DNA of 64,000 nucleotides from Melioribacter sp051488685 (GCF_051488685.1 NZ_JBPSEH010000001.1:248001-312000); one strand, 5' to 3'. Shown: positions 9,224-18,949, counted from the first letter of the stretch. Notes: generated from the letters alone by a model not told the origin. Numbers and translations: made by a program.

Positions 9224-10567
9224 TCATCCCATCATAGGCGACTTAGGACTTATTGTTGCCGTTTCTGCCGAAATTAGAGTTAAAGCAATCATCACAATCA
9301 TAATTATCATTGCTATTACTACCTGAATCAGTTCGATTACATTCTTAAGTCTGAACACAGTTTCGCTTTCGTAATAATTGGCAAGTTGCAGAGCAGTATT
9401 TTTAATTGTACCGGTTTCCTCGCCGGAATGGAAACGAGAAATGGCGGTGTCGGTAAAAACACCACTTGCCTGAAAGGCATCCGTAACGCCGATACCTTTT
9501 TTAATCATCAACGGAATAGCCACATTTTTAATTTGATTTTCAAAATACGAATTTCCGGTGGCTTCTGCAGCAATTCGTATCGGCTCGATGCTTTCTGCCG
9601 AGCCGCTGTAAAGAGTATAAAAGACGCGGCAAAAAACTTCAATCGATGTTTTATGTATCAAAGAACCGATCACAGGTATTTTGTACATCAATCTATCGAC
9701 AATCAATTTTCCTTTTTTGCTTTTAGCAAACTGCCATAAAAAAATGGGCGGTAGAACAGACGCAAGAGTAACCCACAATACATTATCGATCAAAAATTCA
9801 CTTAACTTAAGCGTTGCGGCTGTCAGTGGCGGCAAGTCAATCTTAAATTTCACAAAAAGTTTTGCCGTTTCAGGGAAGATATAACCGACATAAAACAAAA
9901 CAGCCAGAAAGAGAACAAATAAAGTAACAAGAGGAGTAATGAGGGCGCTTCTTAAATTCTTTCGAAATTCTTGTTGACGTTCCAAAAACTTTGCAGTGGC
10001 TTTATAAATTTCTGCCATATTGCCACTTTTGGAAGCCAGTCCGAGCATATAAGCCGTAAATTTACCGAATATCGATTGATATCTGAGAAACGTAGTCTGG
10101 CTATCGGCACCTTTTTTCAGTTCGTTGTTAATTTGTTTTAGTGTTTCCCTGAGTGTTTTGTTTTCAATGTCGTTTATTAGCAAAGTCAGGATTTCACTGT
10201 ATGGTAATTTTTGGTCCAGTAATTCTGCAGAAATTTTAACAAAGGAAACGATATCCTGCTGTGGCGGTTTGAGATTGAATTCTAATAATTTTTTGTTTAC
10301 CGAAATTACTTCGTAGCCCAATTTCTGAAGAGCGTTAACCACTTCATCTTTTGAGAAGGCTCTTTGCTCACCTGTAATTGGCTTTTCGTTTCCGCGTCTT
10401 ATCTTGTAGATATAAGTACTTTTTTTCTGGATGGAGCTGATTTTAAGATTGTGTTTGCCGGCTAATTTATGGATTTTCCTTTTTGCCTCGCTGTAGGAGG
10501 GTTCGTTTAGTATGCCAGAAATTGCTTGGCCATTCGGTTTAATTGCACTGAATCTTACCTCAATCAT
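9224..10567 (-). CDS. pilC: PilC/GspF inner-membrane platform protein
   Basis: This 447-residue polytopic protein is the inner-membrane platform that PilB and PilT act on. Two T2SSF domains cover about 105-230 and 305-430. Membrane segments lie near 205-230, 250-275 and at the C-terminus (about 410-435, rich in I, V and M). The N-terminal 100 residues form a soluble extension ahead of the first domain, including an RFSAIKPNGQ-type segment resembling the start of many PilC proteins. It lies 29 bp upstream of the assembly ATPase gene and just after a perfect hairpin that separates it from the pilin genes. Confidence 0.9.
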   Translation of the reverse strand: MIEVRFSAIKPNGQAISGILNEPSYSEAKRKIHKLAGKHNLKISSIQKKSTYIYKIRRGNEKPITGEQRAFSKDEVVNALQKLGYEVISVNKKLLEFNLKPPQQDIVSFVKISAELLDQKLPYSEILTLLINDIENKTLRETLKQINNELKKGADSQTTFLRYQSIFGKFTAYMLGLASKSGNMAEIYKATAKFLERQQEFRKNLRSALITPLVTLFVLFLAVLFYVGYIFPETAKLFVKFKIDLPPLTAATLKLSEFLIDNVLWVTLASVLPPIFLWQFAKSKKGKLIVDRLMYKIPVIGSLIHKTSIEVFCRVFYTLYSGSAESIEPIRIAAEATGNSYFENQIKNVAIPLMIKKGIGVTDAFQASGVFTDTAISRFHSGEETGTIKNTALQLANYYESETVFRLKNVIELIQVVIAMIIMIVMIALTLISAETATISPKSPMMG

Positions 10568-10599
10568 CAGAAATTTTCCACACTTATCATATTAAGAAA

Positions 10600-10629
10600 G
10601 CTGGTAAAACAGTAAATTGTTTTACCAGC
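10600..10629 (-). terminator. Perfect 12-bp hairpin between pilin genes and pilC
   Basis: The arms 10600-10611 and 10618-10629 pair perfectly around a 6-base loop. On the minus strand the second arm is followed by CTTTCTTAAT, a weak T run. It may act as a partial terminator or mRNA-stabilising stem, allowing many pilin transcripts and few machine transcripts. Confidence 0.6.
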
Positions 10630-10653
10630 ATTTTAAAACTAAAATTATAAAAA

Positions 10654-11040
10654 TTAGTTGTTAATAGTTGTTGATGTAATATCACTTGGACCGACAACCA
10701 TAGTAACCTTAACGGGTGTAGTACCATTGTTACCGGTTTCATTGCCTGTTCCAACTAAAGTAACAGATTGTGCTGATACTGTTGCTGTATAGACGCCATT
10801 ACCTGTAGTATCAAGTTGAGCGGGAACCGTCCAGCCGGTAAAAGTATTACCCCCACCTCCCAAGGCAGTGGGTTTACGATAGTATTGCTGAGCAAGCGAA
10901 GCTAGATTAGTCAAATCTGCAATAACTGCATCTCTGTTTGCCTGCGTGCTGCTTGCGGTAAATACATTAATACCTACAACTACGGCTATACCGACAATAA
11001 TAACACCGAGTACAATAAGTAATAATTGTTGTTGACCCAT
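10654..11040 (-). CDS. Type IV pilin-like major subunit, copy 2
   Basis: This 128-residue protein begins MG followed by QQQLLLIVLG and a single hydrophobic helix (about 4-26), the lollipop layout of type IV pilins. If Gly2 is the -1 position, the leader is only two residues and the mature protein starts with Gln. The otherwise near-universal Glu5 is absent. After the helix comes the conserved NLASLAQQYYRKP segment, then a G-rich turn and a small beta domain. The start is supported by AAAGGAG upstream. It is a paralogue of the neighbouring gene. It could also be a pseudopilin; abundance or assembly cannot be told from sequence. Confidence 0.8.
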   Translation of the reverse strand: MGQQQLLLIVLGVIIVGIAVVVGINVFTASSTQANRDAVIADLTNLASLAQQYYRKPTALGGGGNTFTGWTVPAQLDTTGNGVYTATVSAQSVTLVGTGNETGNNGTTPVKVTMVVGPSDITSTTINN

Positions 11041-11118
11041 AACTTACTCCTTTTGTTTTGTTATTGTTATGTTGAATGTTGATTAAGGATAATACTTCAG
11101 AAAAATTTATTGAACATA

Positions 11119-11502
11119 TTAATTAATAATAATTGTTCTGAATGAAGTAGCGCCTATTGAAATTCTCACTTTTATGGAGTCATTAGCTGTAACCACCTCA
11201 TTTCCCGTACCAATAATCACAACACTATCCTGTCCAACAGTTTCAATTCTGTAGTTTCCATTTGCAGTTACTCTAAGAGAAGGAGGTATCGTCCAGCCAA
11301 CAAATGAACCTGCACCGCCTCCAAGTGCTCTGGGTTTAAGGTAATATTGCTGAGCCATCGATGCAAGATTTACCAGTTCATTCGTAACGTTGTTTCTTTT
11401 GGCTTCAATTGCATTAGCTCTAAAAAGATTTAGACCCATAAAAATTGCTATACCCACTATAATGATTCCAAGTACAATTAAAAGTAATTGTTGTTGTCCC
11501 AC
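11119..11502 (-). CDS. Type IV pilin-like subunit, copy 1
   Basis: This 127-residue protein is first in the operon. It shares the first twelve residues with the downstream paralogue apart from conservative changes, plus the segments NLASMAQQYYLKPRALGGG and GTGNE. It has the same two-residue MG leader, membrane helix (about 4-26) and a beta-rich C-terminal domain of about 75 residues, with no Glu5. The two copies are clearly diverged in the C-terminal half, as expected for surface-exposed or functionally split pilins. No prepilin peptidase gene is present in the window. Confidence 0.8.
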   Translation of the reverse strand: MGQQQLLLIVLGIIIVGIAIFMGLNLFRANAIEAKRNNVTNELVNLASMAQQYYLKPRALGGGAGSFVGWTIPPSLRVTANGNYRIETVGQDSVVIIGTGNEVVTANDSIKVRISIGATSFRTIIIN

Positions 11503-11737
11503 TCAACTTTCCCGATATTTTTTAGTTATTATCGGTAGCGTTTAATTATTGTTTAGCAAATACCGCACCAAAGCCAAATCGGTAATAATTTCCGATAATG
11601 CTCTATGGAATATAAGAAAGGGCGCAAATAAAGCAAAGTTTTTTTTGCGTTTGAGAAGATTTATGATTTTGTGCTGTAAAAATTACATGTAGAATTTTGT
11701 TATTTTTTAACAAGATTCAAATTGTAGTTTGAATTTA

Positions 11738-12270
11738 GAGTTTGATTCGCTCACTTCGTTCGCTCGCAAAGACATGTGTGAGTCATTCCAAAGACAATAA
11801 TAAGCCAGTTATTAAAAGTCCAGCCGAAGGTGGGACTAAGCAATCTCTTTAGTTTTAAATAAGCCATCTATCTCACGTAGCGGTTGCTGAGTAGCAAAGC
11901 GTATCGAAGCAACCGTCAGCGCTCGTCTCGATACGAACTTCGTTCTACTCGACGAGCGATTACCTCCCGGTCGTTGAGCTTGTCGAAACGACCGCTAATG
12001 CTCGTTTCGATACACACTTTGTGCTACTTGACGAGCGATGAAATCCGCGGTCGTAATGAAATGTATCGAAATGACAGCTTTTTAGATAAAGTAAACTTTT
12101 AGGATTCTTTGGAGTTTGCTTCGCTCACTTTGTTTGCTCGCAAAGACAATTCAGTAAGTGTCATTACGAGGAATCCCCCCGTCTATGGCGTGGGGATGAC
12201 AAAGTAATCTAAGAAAGCATTTGTTTGAGGCTGCTTCGTCATTTGCCTTTGGCTTATTCTTTCGCAAAGG
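11738..12270. repeat. Segmental repeat copy A with a 3-unit array
   Basis: Non-coding block. It starts with a GCTCGCAAAGACATGTGTGA segment (near 11762), continues through a three-unit array (units start about 11880, 11969 and 12047), and ends with TTAGGATTCTTTGGAGTTTG and TCATTACGAGGAATCCCCCC segments. All of these recur in the same order in copy B downstream. Short open frames inside the block change frame between copies and are not genes. Confidence 0.85.
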
Positions 12271-12403
12271 TGTGGGACATCTGTGTAGGAAGGTTATTAT
12301 GCTCGTTGTACTAAATCACGAAGACAATCCTACAACTGTCATTGCAAACCCTCACCCATCTAAGGCACGGGAGGGTGAAGCAATCTTCTGCCGGTTTTTA
12401 CAA

Positions 12404-13203
12404 GAGTTTGCTTCGCTCGTTTCACTCGCTCGCAAAGACATGTGTGAGTCATTCCAAAGACAATAATAAGCCAGTTATTAAGAGTCCAGCCGAAGGTGGG
12501 ACGAAGCAATCTCTTGTAGTTTTAAAATAAGCCATCTATTTCACGTAGCGGTTGCTGAGTAGCAAAGCGTATCGAAGCAACCGTCAGCGCTCGTCTCGAT
12601 ACGAACTTCGTTCTACTCGACGAGCATAGAAATCCGCGGTTGCTGAGTAGCGAAGCGTATCGAAGCAACCGCCCTAAGCTCGTCTCGATACGAACTTTGT
12701 TCTACTCGACGAGCATAGAAATCCGCGGTTGCTGAGTAGCGAAGCGTATCGAAGCAACCGTCAGCGCTCGTCTCGATACGAACTTCGTTCTACTCGACGA
12801 GCATAGAAATCCGCGGTTGCTGAGCCTGTCGAAGTAACCGCCCCAGGCTCGTTTCGATACATACTTCGTGCTACTCGACAAGCGATTACCTCCCGGTCGT
12901 TGAGCTTGTCGAAACGACCGCTAATGCTCGTCTCGGTACACACTTTGTGCTACTTGACGAGCGATGAAATCCGCAATCGTTGAGTAATGAAATGTATCGA
13001 AATGACAGCTTTTTAGATAAAGTAAATTTTTAGGATTCTTTGGAGTTTGCTTCGCTCACTTTGTTTGCTCGCAAAGACAATTCAGTAAGTGTCATTACGA
13101 GGAATCCCCCCTCCTATGGCGGGGGGATGACGAAGTAATCTAAGAAAGCATTTGTTTGAGCTTGCTTCGTCATTCGTCTTCGGCTCGTTCCTCGCAAAGA
13201 TGA
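12404..13203. repeat. Segmental repeat copy B with a 6-unit array
   Basis: Second copy of the block, near-identical to copy A at both ends, but the central array has six units starting about 12548, 12636, 12725, 12813, 12895 and 12973 (periods 88, 89, 88, 82 and 78). Each unit holds two imperfect hairpins: arms GGTTGCT/AGCAACC and GCTCGTC/GACGAGC. This resembles paired REP-type elements. No gene is visible between 11503 and 13253. Confidence 0.85.
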
Positions 13204-13253
13204 GTGTTATACGTTCACTCGCAGGGACAGGACTTCTTCAGTGCTTACTACGT

Positions 13254-15023
13254 TCACTTCCTAATACGAATATGAAGCTCGGTCAATTGAGCGTCGTCTA
13301 CATAAGAAGGTGCGTCGTCCATAAGTGAAATTCCACTGGAAGTTTTGGGAAAAGCAATCACATCTCGAATAGACGATTTTCCTGCAAAGAGCATAACGAG
13401 TCGATCGAAACCGAAAGCAATACCACCATGTGGTGGCGCCCCGTATTTGAAAGCATTCATTAAAAAGCCAAATTTTTCTTTTGCTTCTTCTTCACTAATG
13501 CCGAGCACTTTGAACATCTTTGCCTGTAAATCGGAATTGTGAATACGAATACTACCACCTGCAATTTCGTTACCGTCGAGCACAAGGTCGTATGCGCGTG
13601 CTTTAACTCTGGAAGGATCGGTATCCATCAACGGTATATCTTCGATTCTTGGAGATGTAAAAGGATGATGCATAGCATAATAGCGCTTGGTTTCGTCGTC
13701 CCATTCAAATAATGGGAAATCAGTAACCCATAACAACACATGTTTATCGTTGTTTTCGAGCAGATTCATTCTTTTTGCCATTTCGAGTCGGAGAGTACCC
13801 ATGATAGAAAGTGTCTTTAAGCGAGGACCGGTCAAAAGCAAAAGGAGGTCTCCCGGTCGGGCGTCCATTGTTTTTATCAAATTTAATTTTTCTTCCTCGC
13901 TTAAGAATTTAGCAATTGGAGCTTCGAGTTGATTCTCTCTAACGCGCATCCAGATTAACCCGCCGGCGCCTAATTTTTTGGCATAATCGGTCAATGTGTC
14001 GAGTTGATTTCTTGTATATTCACCGCACCCTTCGGCTTTCAATCCAGTAATAATTCCGTTTTTCTCGATCGATTCCTTGAATACTCGAAACTCGGAATTT
14101 TTGAACACTCCATTTAATGTTACCATTTCAAGTCCGAACCGCAAATCGGGCTTGTCGCTGCCGTACTTCTCCATTGCTTCGTCGAATGTCAATCTTTGAA
14201 CTGGAACTTTTAATTCAATTCCCCAAATCTCTTTGAAAAATTCTTTCATCAATCCTTCGGCCATTTGGAGTACATCTTCCACGTCGACAAATGACATTTC
14301 GACGTCGATTTGTGTAAACTCATATTGTCTGTCGGCTCTCAAATCCTCATCACGGAAACATCGAACAATTTGAAAATAGCGGTCAAAACCCGCGACCATC
14401 AAAATTTGCTTATAAGTTTGGGGCGATTGCGGTAGAGCATAAAACTTCCCTTTATGGAGACGGCTGGGCACAAGAAAATCGCGCGCACCCTCGGGTGTCG
14501 ATTTCATTAGAAATGGTGTTTCGATTTCAACAAAATTATTCGAATCGAAATATCTTCTGGTTATCTGATACATCTTATGACGAAGAAGGAGACTTTTTTG
14601 CATCGCTGGTCTGCGTAAGTCTAAGTATCGGTATTTCAATCTGATATCTTCGCTGACGTCAATATTGTCCTCAATCTGGAAAGGAGGAGTATCAGAAGTA
14701 TTCAGAATTGTAATTTTGTCAACCATGACGTCGATCATTCCCGTTTCGAGCGCAGGATTTTCAGTTCCCTCGGGTCGTTTTCTTACCATTCCTTCGATAG
14801 AAATCACATATTCGCTTCTTAATTTTTTAGCTGTTTCATGAGCTTCGGCATTATACCCAGGTTCGAAGACCACCTGAGTTATTCCGTAGCGGTCGCGGAG
14901 TTCAATAAAAATAACGCCTCCCAAATCGCGCCGTGTTGCAACCCAGCCATTTAGTACGACTCTTTCTCCAATATTCGATTCTCTTAATTCTCCGCATGTT
15001 TTAGTACGTCTTTTAAATTCCAT
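13254..15023 (-). CDS. aspS: Aspartyl-tRNA synthetase
   Basis: This 589-residue class II synthetase charges tRNA-Asp with aspartate. It has the N-terminal OB-fold anticodon domain (about 1-110), then the catalytic core with class II motif 2 in the FRDEDLRADRQYEFTQID segment (about 220-240), the bacterial GAD insertion (about 300-420), and motif 3 as GGIAFGFDRLVML near 545-557. Length is normal for bacterial AspRS. An AAGGAGA sequence precedes the ATG. The gene stands alone, with its 3' end abutting the repeat block; the last codons lie within sequence resembling the repeats' flank. Confidence 0.97.
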   Translation of the reverse strand: MEFKRRTKTCGELRESNIGERVVLNGWVATRRDLGGVIFIELRDRYGITQVVFEPGYNAEAHETAKKLRSEYVISIEGMVRKRPEGTENPALETGMIDVMVDKITILNTSDTPPFQIEDNIDVSEDIRLKYRYLDLRRPAMQKSLLLRHKMYQITRRYFDSNNFVEIETPFLMKSTPEGARDFLVPSRLHKGKFYALPQSPQTYKQILMVAGFDRYFQIVRCFRDEDLRADRQYEFTQIDVEMSFVDVEDVLQMAEGLMKEFFKEIWGIELKVPVQRLTFDEAMEKYGSDKPDLRFGLEMVTLNGVFKNSEFRVFKESIEKNGIITGLKAEGCGEYTRNQLDTLTDYAKKLGAGGLIWMRVRENQLEAPIAKFLSEEEKLNLIKTMDARPGDLLLLLTGPRLKTLSIMGTLRLEMAKRMNLLENNDKHVLLWVTDFPLFEWDDETKRYYAMHHPFTSPRIEDIPLMDTDPSRVKARAYDLVLDGNEIAGGSIRIHNSDLQAKMFKVLGISEEEAKEKFGFLMNAFKYGAPPHGGIAFGFDRLVMLFAGKSSIRDVIAFPKTSSGISLMDDAPSYVDDAQLTELHIRIRK

Positions 15024-15184
15024 ACCGCTATTTTGTCTCCTTAACTTCCTTAAAAATTACGGCAAAAATAACTAATTATTAATGCTATTACAAATAATTT
15101 GCACACTAATGCATAATTTTGAAGAAAATACGGTTCACAAAAATTATTATCTTTATATTTGAATTAAATCTTTTCGGTGTAAAA

Positions 15185-15691
15185 ATGAAACATAAAATCG
15201 TAGGTAAACAGAAAAATTCAAAATTATGCTTCGTATGCGGGATGAAAAATGACCTTGGACTTAAAGCTCATTTTTATATTACAGAGAGCGGGGAATTAAT
15301 TGCCTTGTTTAAGCCATGCGAAGAACACCAGAGTTATCCGGGAAGACTTCATGGCGGCGTTGCCACTGCTATTTTAGACGAGACCATTGGTAGAGCAATT
15401 TTGAATAAATACGACACCGAAGTTTGGGGCGTTACAATTGAATTGAATGTTAAATTCAAAAAACCAATTCCGCTAAATGAAGAATTAAAAGTAGTAGGTC
15501 GAATTACAAATGAGAATAACAGAATTTTTGAGGGCACCGGTGAAATTTATCTACAAAATGGAGATGTAGCTGTCACAGCTTATGGCAAATATTTCAAAGT
15601 GCCTCTCGATAGAATTGCAGATTTCGACCCCGTAGAAAACGAATGGAAAATCATCAATAAAGATGATGATCCTGACGAGATTGAAATTTGA
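15185..15691 (+). CDS. PaaI/hot-dog fold thioesterase
   Basis: This 168-residue protein belongs to the hot-dog fold acyl-CoA thioesterase group. It has the motif HGGVATAILDETIG at about 60-73, in which the Asp/Glu lie on the central helix as in PaaI-type enzymes. An N-terminal segment with CFVCGMKND is typical of the subgroup related to THEM4/DUF4442-like proteins. I prefer the ATG at 15185 over an in-frame TTG at 15119, because the longer version adds a hydrophobic non-conserved stretch. It is convergent with the MFS gene. The substrate is unknown. Confidence 0.8.
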   Translation: MKHKIVGKQKNSKLCFVCGMKNDLGLKAHFYITESGELIALFKPCEEHQSYPGRLHGGVATAILDETIGRAILNKYDTEVWGVTIELNVKFKKPIPLNEELKVVGRITNENNRIFEGTGEIYLQNGDVAVTAYGKYFKVPLDRIADFDPVENEWKIINKDDDPDEIEI

Positions 15692-15705
15692 GATTCATAA
15701 AAGAA

Positions 15706-17010
15706 TTATTTAACACTTTTCAATCGCGGGAAACGATAAATAATTAATAAATAAATCAATAAAAGAATTATACCGTTTAATAACACCGCAGATGGTATTC
15801 CCACCAGTTCAGCTTCGCTTCCAATTAAAAGCGAACCAAGAGGAGCAAATGCAAGAAACGAAAAAGTATAAAGACTCATAATGCGTCCCCTGAACTTTTC
15901 GTCGACGAGCGTTTGAATGAGGCCATTGCACAAATTGTAAATAACAATCATAAGTCCACCTAAAAGGACAAGTAAAAGAATTGTAAGTAATAAAGACCGA
16001 TTGAATGAAAACAAAATTATTACAAGAGGAACTGCCAGGATCGCATACGAAAGCAATCTTCCTCTGACAACATATTTATTAATAGTTGCAATTATAAGAG
16101 AAAAGATAACTGCTCCAACGCCACGTGCCGACTGCATAAAGCCGTTTGTAGTAGCATCTCCGTTTAGAATCTTTACTGCCCAGGCAGGGAAAATAGTTAC
16201 AAGTGAAATTCCAAATAAACTTACAGCAGAAACTATTAAAACAAATGCCATAATTGTTTTCTGAGTAAACAAATATTTAAAACCCTCTTTAATATCTTTG
16301 AGTACAGAATTAGTTCTGATTGTTTTCTTAATCGACACAATATTCATTCTTAAAAGGCCAATCAGTACGGCCATAAATGATATTGTATTAATAATAAAGC
16401 ATGCCGCAGGTCCAAGCAACGCATAAATAATTCCTCCCAGTGCAGGACCAATTGAAGTAGCCGTGTTAAACATAGTTGAATTCAGAGCAATTGCATTAAC
16501 CATATCTTCTCGTGGTACCATATCGTTAACAAAGGCATGACGTGCAGGAGCGTCAAACGTGTTCATCATTCCCATTCCTGCAGCTATTAGTAAAATGTGC
16601 CAGCTTTCTATAATTCCAGTAATTGTCAGAAGAGAAAGGATCAACGACAAAACCATCATACCCAGTTGAGTATAAATAAGGATTTTTCTCCTATCGAACC
16701 TGTCGGCAATTACGCCGGCATAAAATGTTAAGATCCACGCAGGAATTCCTCCTGCGAAACCGACATATCCAAGAAATGCAGGCGACTTTGTCAGCTCGTA
16801 AACAAAAAATGCAAGCGCGGTAGATTGCATCCATGAACCAAACAATGAAATCATTTGCCCCCAGAACCAGATTCTATAATTCCTGTATCCAAGAGCAGCA
16901 AATGTATTTTTCAGTCGGAAATTTTTTCTAATTGCCGGCAGGATTCTTTTAGTACTTCCATCTTCCGGTGGTATGATCGGGTATTCCAATTTACTTTTCG
17001 ACATTGTCAA
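15706..17010 (-). CDS. MFS transporter (EntS/MFS_3-type exporter)
   Basis: This 434-residue polytopic protein has about 12 membrane segments. The motif GVIADRFDRRKILIYTQ between segments 2 and 3 is the major facilitator signature. The sequence FWGQMISLFGSWMQSTA near the N-terminus is characteristic of the MFS_3 branch containing the enterobactin exporter EntS. This branch usually exports small molecules such as siderophores or drugs. No siderophore genes are nearby, so the substrate is open. The gene is flanked on its 5' side by repeat-bearing intergenic DNA. Confidence 0.85.
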   Translation of the reverse strand: MTMSKSKLEYPIIPPEDGSTKRILPAIRKNFRLKNTFAALGYRNYRIWFWGQMISLFGSWMQSTALAFFVYELTKSPAFLGYVGFAGGIPAWILTFYAGVIADRFDRRKILIYTQLGMMVLSLILSLLTITGIIESWHILLIAAGMGMMNTFDAPARHAFVNDMVPREDMVNAIALNSTMFNTATSIGPALGGIIYALLGPAACFIINTISFMAVLIGLLRMNIVSIKKTIRTNSVLKDIKEGFKYLFTQKTIMAFVLIVSAVSLFGISLVTIFPAWAVKILNGDATTNGFMQSARGVGAVIFSLIIATINKYVVRGRLLSYAILAVPLVIILFSFNRSLLLTILLLVLLGGLMIVIYNLCNGLIQTLVDEKFRGRIMSLYTFSFLAFAPLGSLLIGSEAELVGIPSAVLLNGIILLLIYLLIIYRFPRLKSVK

Positions 17011-17548
17011 TATCTAAAAAAGAAAATGTAAAAATAGTAAATTGTAATGATTGATGGTAAGGATGAAAAATTATTGATGAGTGTCTCGGTTATATTTTTT
17101 AGTCGTGGAAACTATCGTTTCAAAGTTAGGGAGTTTTTTTGTTCAGCGTATATTGCATAAATGCTTTATTTATTAAATAACGAATTGGTTACAAAGAATG
17201 ATTGATTCCCAATAATAAAACACGAAGCAAATCTCCTCGCGATGAAACTTTGTACCTTGCCTCTGCGAGCTAACTGATTGAGCAAAGCAAACTCTTGTAA
17301 AAACCGGTAGGAGATTGCTTCGCCCCGCCTTCGGCAGGGACTCGCAATGATAAATTGCGTTAGAATGTCACTACTTACAAAACAATTTCATGTCTTTGTA
17401 AACGAATGTATTACACACTTCATTGCGAGCAAACGAAGTGAGCGAAGCAAATTGACTTAAAAAACTTAAAGGTCTTTTAAGTCTGGACTCAAAGAGAAAT
17501 TGCTAATTAAGTGTCAGCAACTCATAATAGTTCTAAACGGAAACAAAA
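17011..17548. repeat. Intergenic region with dispersed repeat copies
   Basis: No gene seen. Between about 17217 and 17455 there are short elements that also occur in the 11.7-13.2 kb block. The segment 17286-17320 is, in reverse complement, nearly the same as 12378-12412 (two differences in about 35 bases). The segment near 17422-17452 (GCGAGCAAACGAAGTGAGCG core) is the reverse complement of the element at about 12112-12140 and 13044-13072. Confidence 0.7.
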
Positions 17549-18523
17549 TCATTTTAATAGACGTGCGACGTCTTTTGCAAAATAAGTGAGTATCATATCG
17601 GCGCCTGCACGTTTTATAGCAATCAACGATTCGAGCATAACTCTTTCTTCGTCGAGCCATCCGTTTTTAGATGCTGCCTTTATCATTGAATATTCGCCGC
17701 TGACCTGGTAAGCTGCCGTAGGCATACCAAATTTTTCTTTTACACGCCAGATGATATCGAGATACGCTCCAGCAGGTTTTACCATAATAATATCGGCACC
17801 TTCTTCGATATCGGTTTCGGCTTCTCTTAAAGCTTCGAGAGCATTTGCCACATCCATTTGATGCGACCTTCTATCGCCAAAAGCTGGAGCTGATTCGGCA
17901 GCATCTCTAAAAGGCCCATAGAATCCCGAAGCATATTTTACGGCGTAACTCATTATTGGAATTTCCACGAATCCGTTATCGTCGAGTATTTTTCTAATAG
18001 CGGCCACTCTTCCATCCATCATATCCGAAGGCGCAACCATGTCGGCACCAGCTTGAACGTGAGTAAGAGCCTCTTTAGCAAGTACCTCAACAGTTTCATC
18101 ATTGAGAATTTTTTCTCCGTTAAGCAATCCACAGTGGCCGTGTGAAGTATATTCACACAAACATACATCTGTAATGACAAGAAGATTTTTAACTTCTTTT
18201 TTAATTGCTCTAACTGCTCGTTGAATTATACCGTTGGGATTGTAAGCCTCCGATCCTTTTTCATCTTTGTGCTCGGGAATACCAAATAAAATTACAGCAG
18301 GCACGCCCAGTTGTTCCAGTTCTTTGCATTCTTCAACAAGTATATCGATTGACATTTGATACACACCTGGCATTGAACCAATTTCTTTTTTAACCTTTTC
18401 GCCAGGCACTACAAACAAAGGATAAATCAAATCTTCTTTACTTATTTTGGTCTCGCGTACTAAATCCCTCACAATAGGATTGTATCTTAATCGTCTTAAA
18501 CGTTTGATTGGGTAGGTAGCCAT
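17549..18523 (-). CDS. hemB: Delta-aminolevulinic acid dehydratase (porphobilinogen synthase)
   Basis: This 324-residue enzyme condenses two 5-aminolevulinate molecules to porphobilinogen, the second common step of heme synthesis. Zinc-site cysteines are visible as C121, C123 and C131 in DVCLCEYTSHGHCG. The Schiff-base lysines lie in IMSYAVKYASGFYGPF (K196) and IIMVKPAGAY (near 248). The start is supported by AAAAGGAG just upstream. It is separated from the main heme cluster at the far end of the window by about 37 kb, and flanked by repeat DNA on its 3' side. Confidence 0.97.
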   Translation of the reverse strand: MATYPIKRLRRLRYNPIVRDLVRETKISKEDLIYPLFVVPGEKVKKEIGSMPGVYQMSIDILVEECKELEQLGVPAVILFGIPEHKDEKGSEAYNPNGIIQRAVRAIKKEVKNLLVITDVCLCEYTSHGHCGLLNGEKILNDETVEVLAKEALTHVQAGADMVAPSDMMDGRVAAIRKILDDNGFVEIPIMSYAVKYASGFYGPFRDAAESAPAFGDRRSHQMDVANALEALREAETDIEEGADIIMVKPAGAYLDIIWRVKEKFGMPTAAYQVSGEYSMIKAASKNGWLDEERVMLESLIAIKRAGADMILTYFAKDVARLLK

Positions 18524-18949
18524 AACTTCTCCTTTTTGAATACAGCGTTAAAATATTCTAATTTTTTAACATAATTTAATATATGATTATAAATTAACAA
18601 ATATCTGCAAAAATTTATGTTAAAGAATATTAGACTAGCAATGAGAGCATAAAATTTGCAGTCCTAATATTACAATTAATACACAAATTTTGATTTGAGA
18701 TTCTGTGCCGCACGCTTCTTCCAAGATAAACACTGGTAATTATCTGCTAGAAGATTTATTGATATTCAAAATTAATTGTGAACCATCTGGCTATGTGTCT
18801 TCTTCTATCGAGTAATTGAATATTTTTTCAAAGTATTCTGATTAGATTTGTTAAATTAAATAATGTCTTATCAGGTCGACTATTAAATTTCATTACAAAT
18901 TCATAATATGATACACCCGATTATTAATATTTAGAAATCGTTATTTACA
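18524..18949. other. Intergenic region, no feature recognised
   Basis: This AT-rich stretch lies between divergent hemB and the Crp/Fnr gene and must hold promoters for both. I found no gene, no clear hairpin with a T run and no TGAC-N4-GTCA palindrome here. Confidence 0.5.

Noticed and set aside
11884..12943. Short open frames inside the repeat block (for example 12221-12466 and 12761-12943)
   Set aside because: They are read from repeated hairpin units, differ between block copies, and have no ribosome sites or protein-like composition.
12548..13050. Possible CRISPR array
   Set aside because: Units are about 88 bp, repeated throughout with internal hairpins; there are no unique spacers and no cas genes.
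13345..13932. Plus-strand open frames opposite aspS
   Set aside because: Antisense shadows of well-conserved aspartyl-tRNA synthetase sequence.
15119..15184. Longer thioesterase start at TTG 15119
   Set aside because: The extra 22 residues are hydrophobic and unlike the family N-terminus; the ATG at 15185 gives a normal length.
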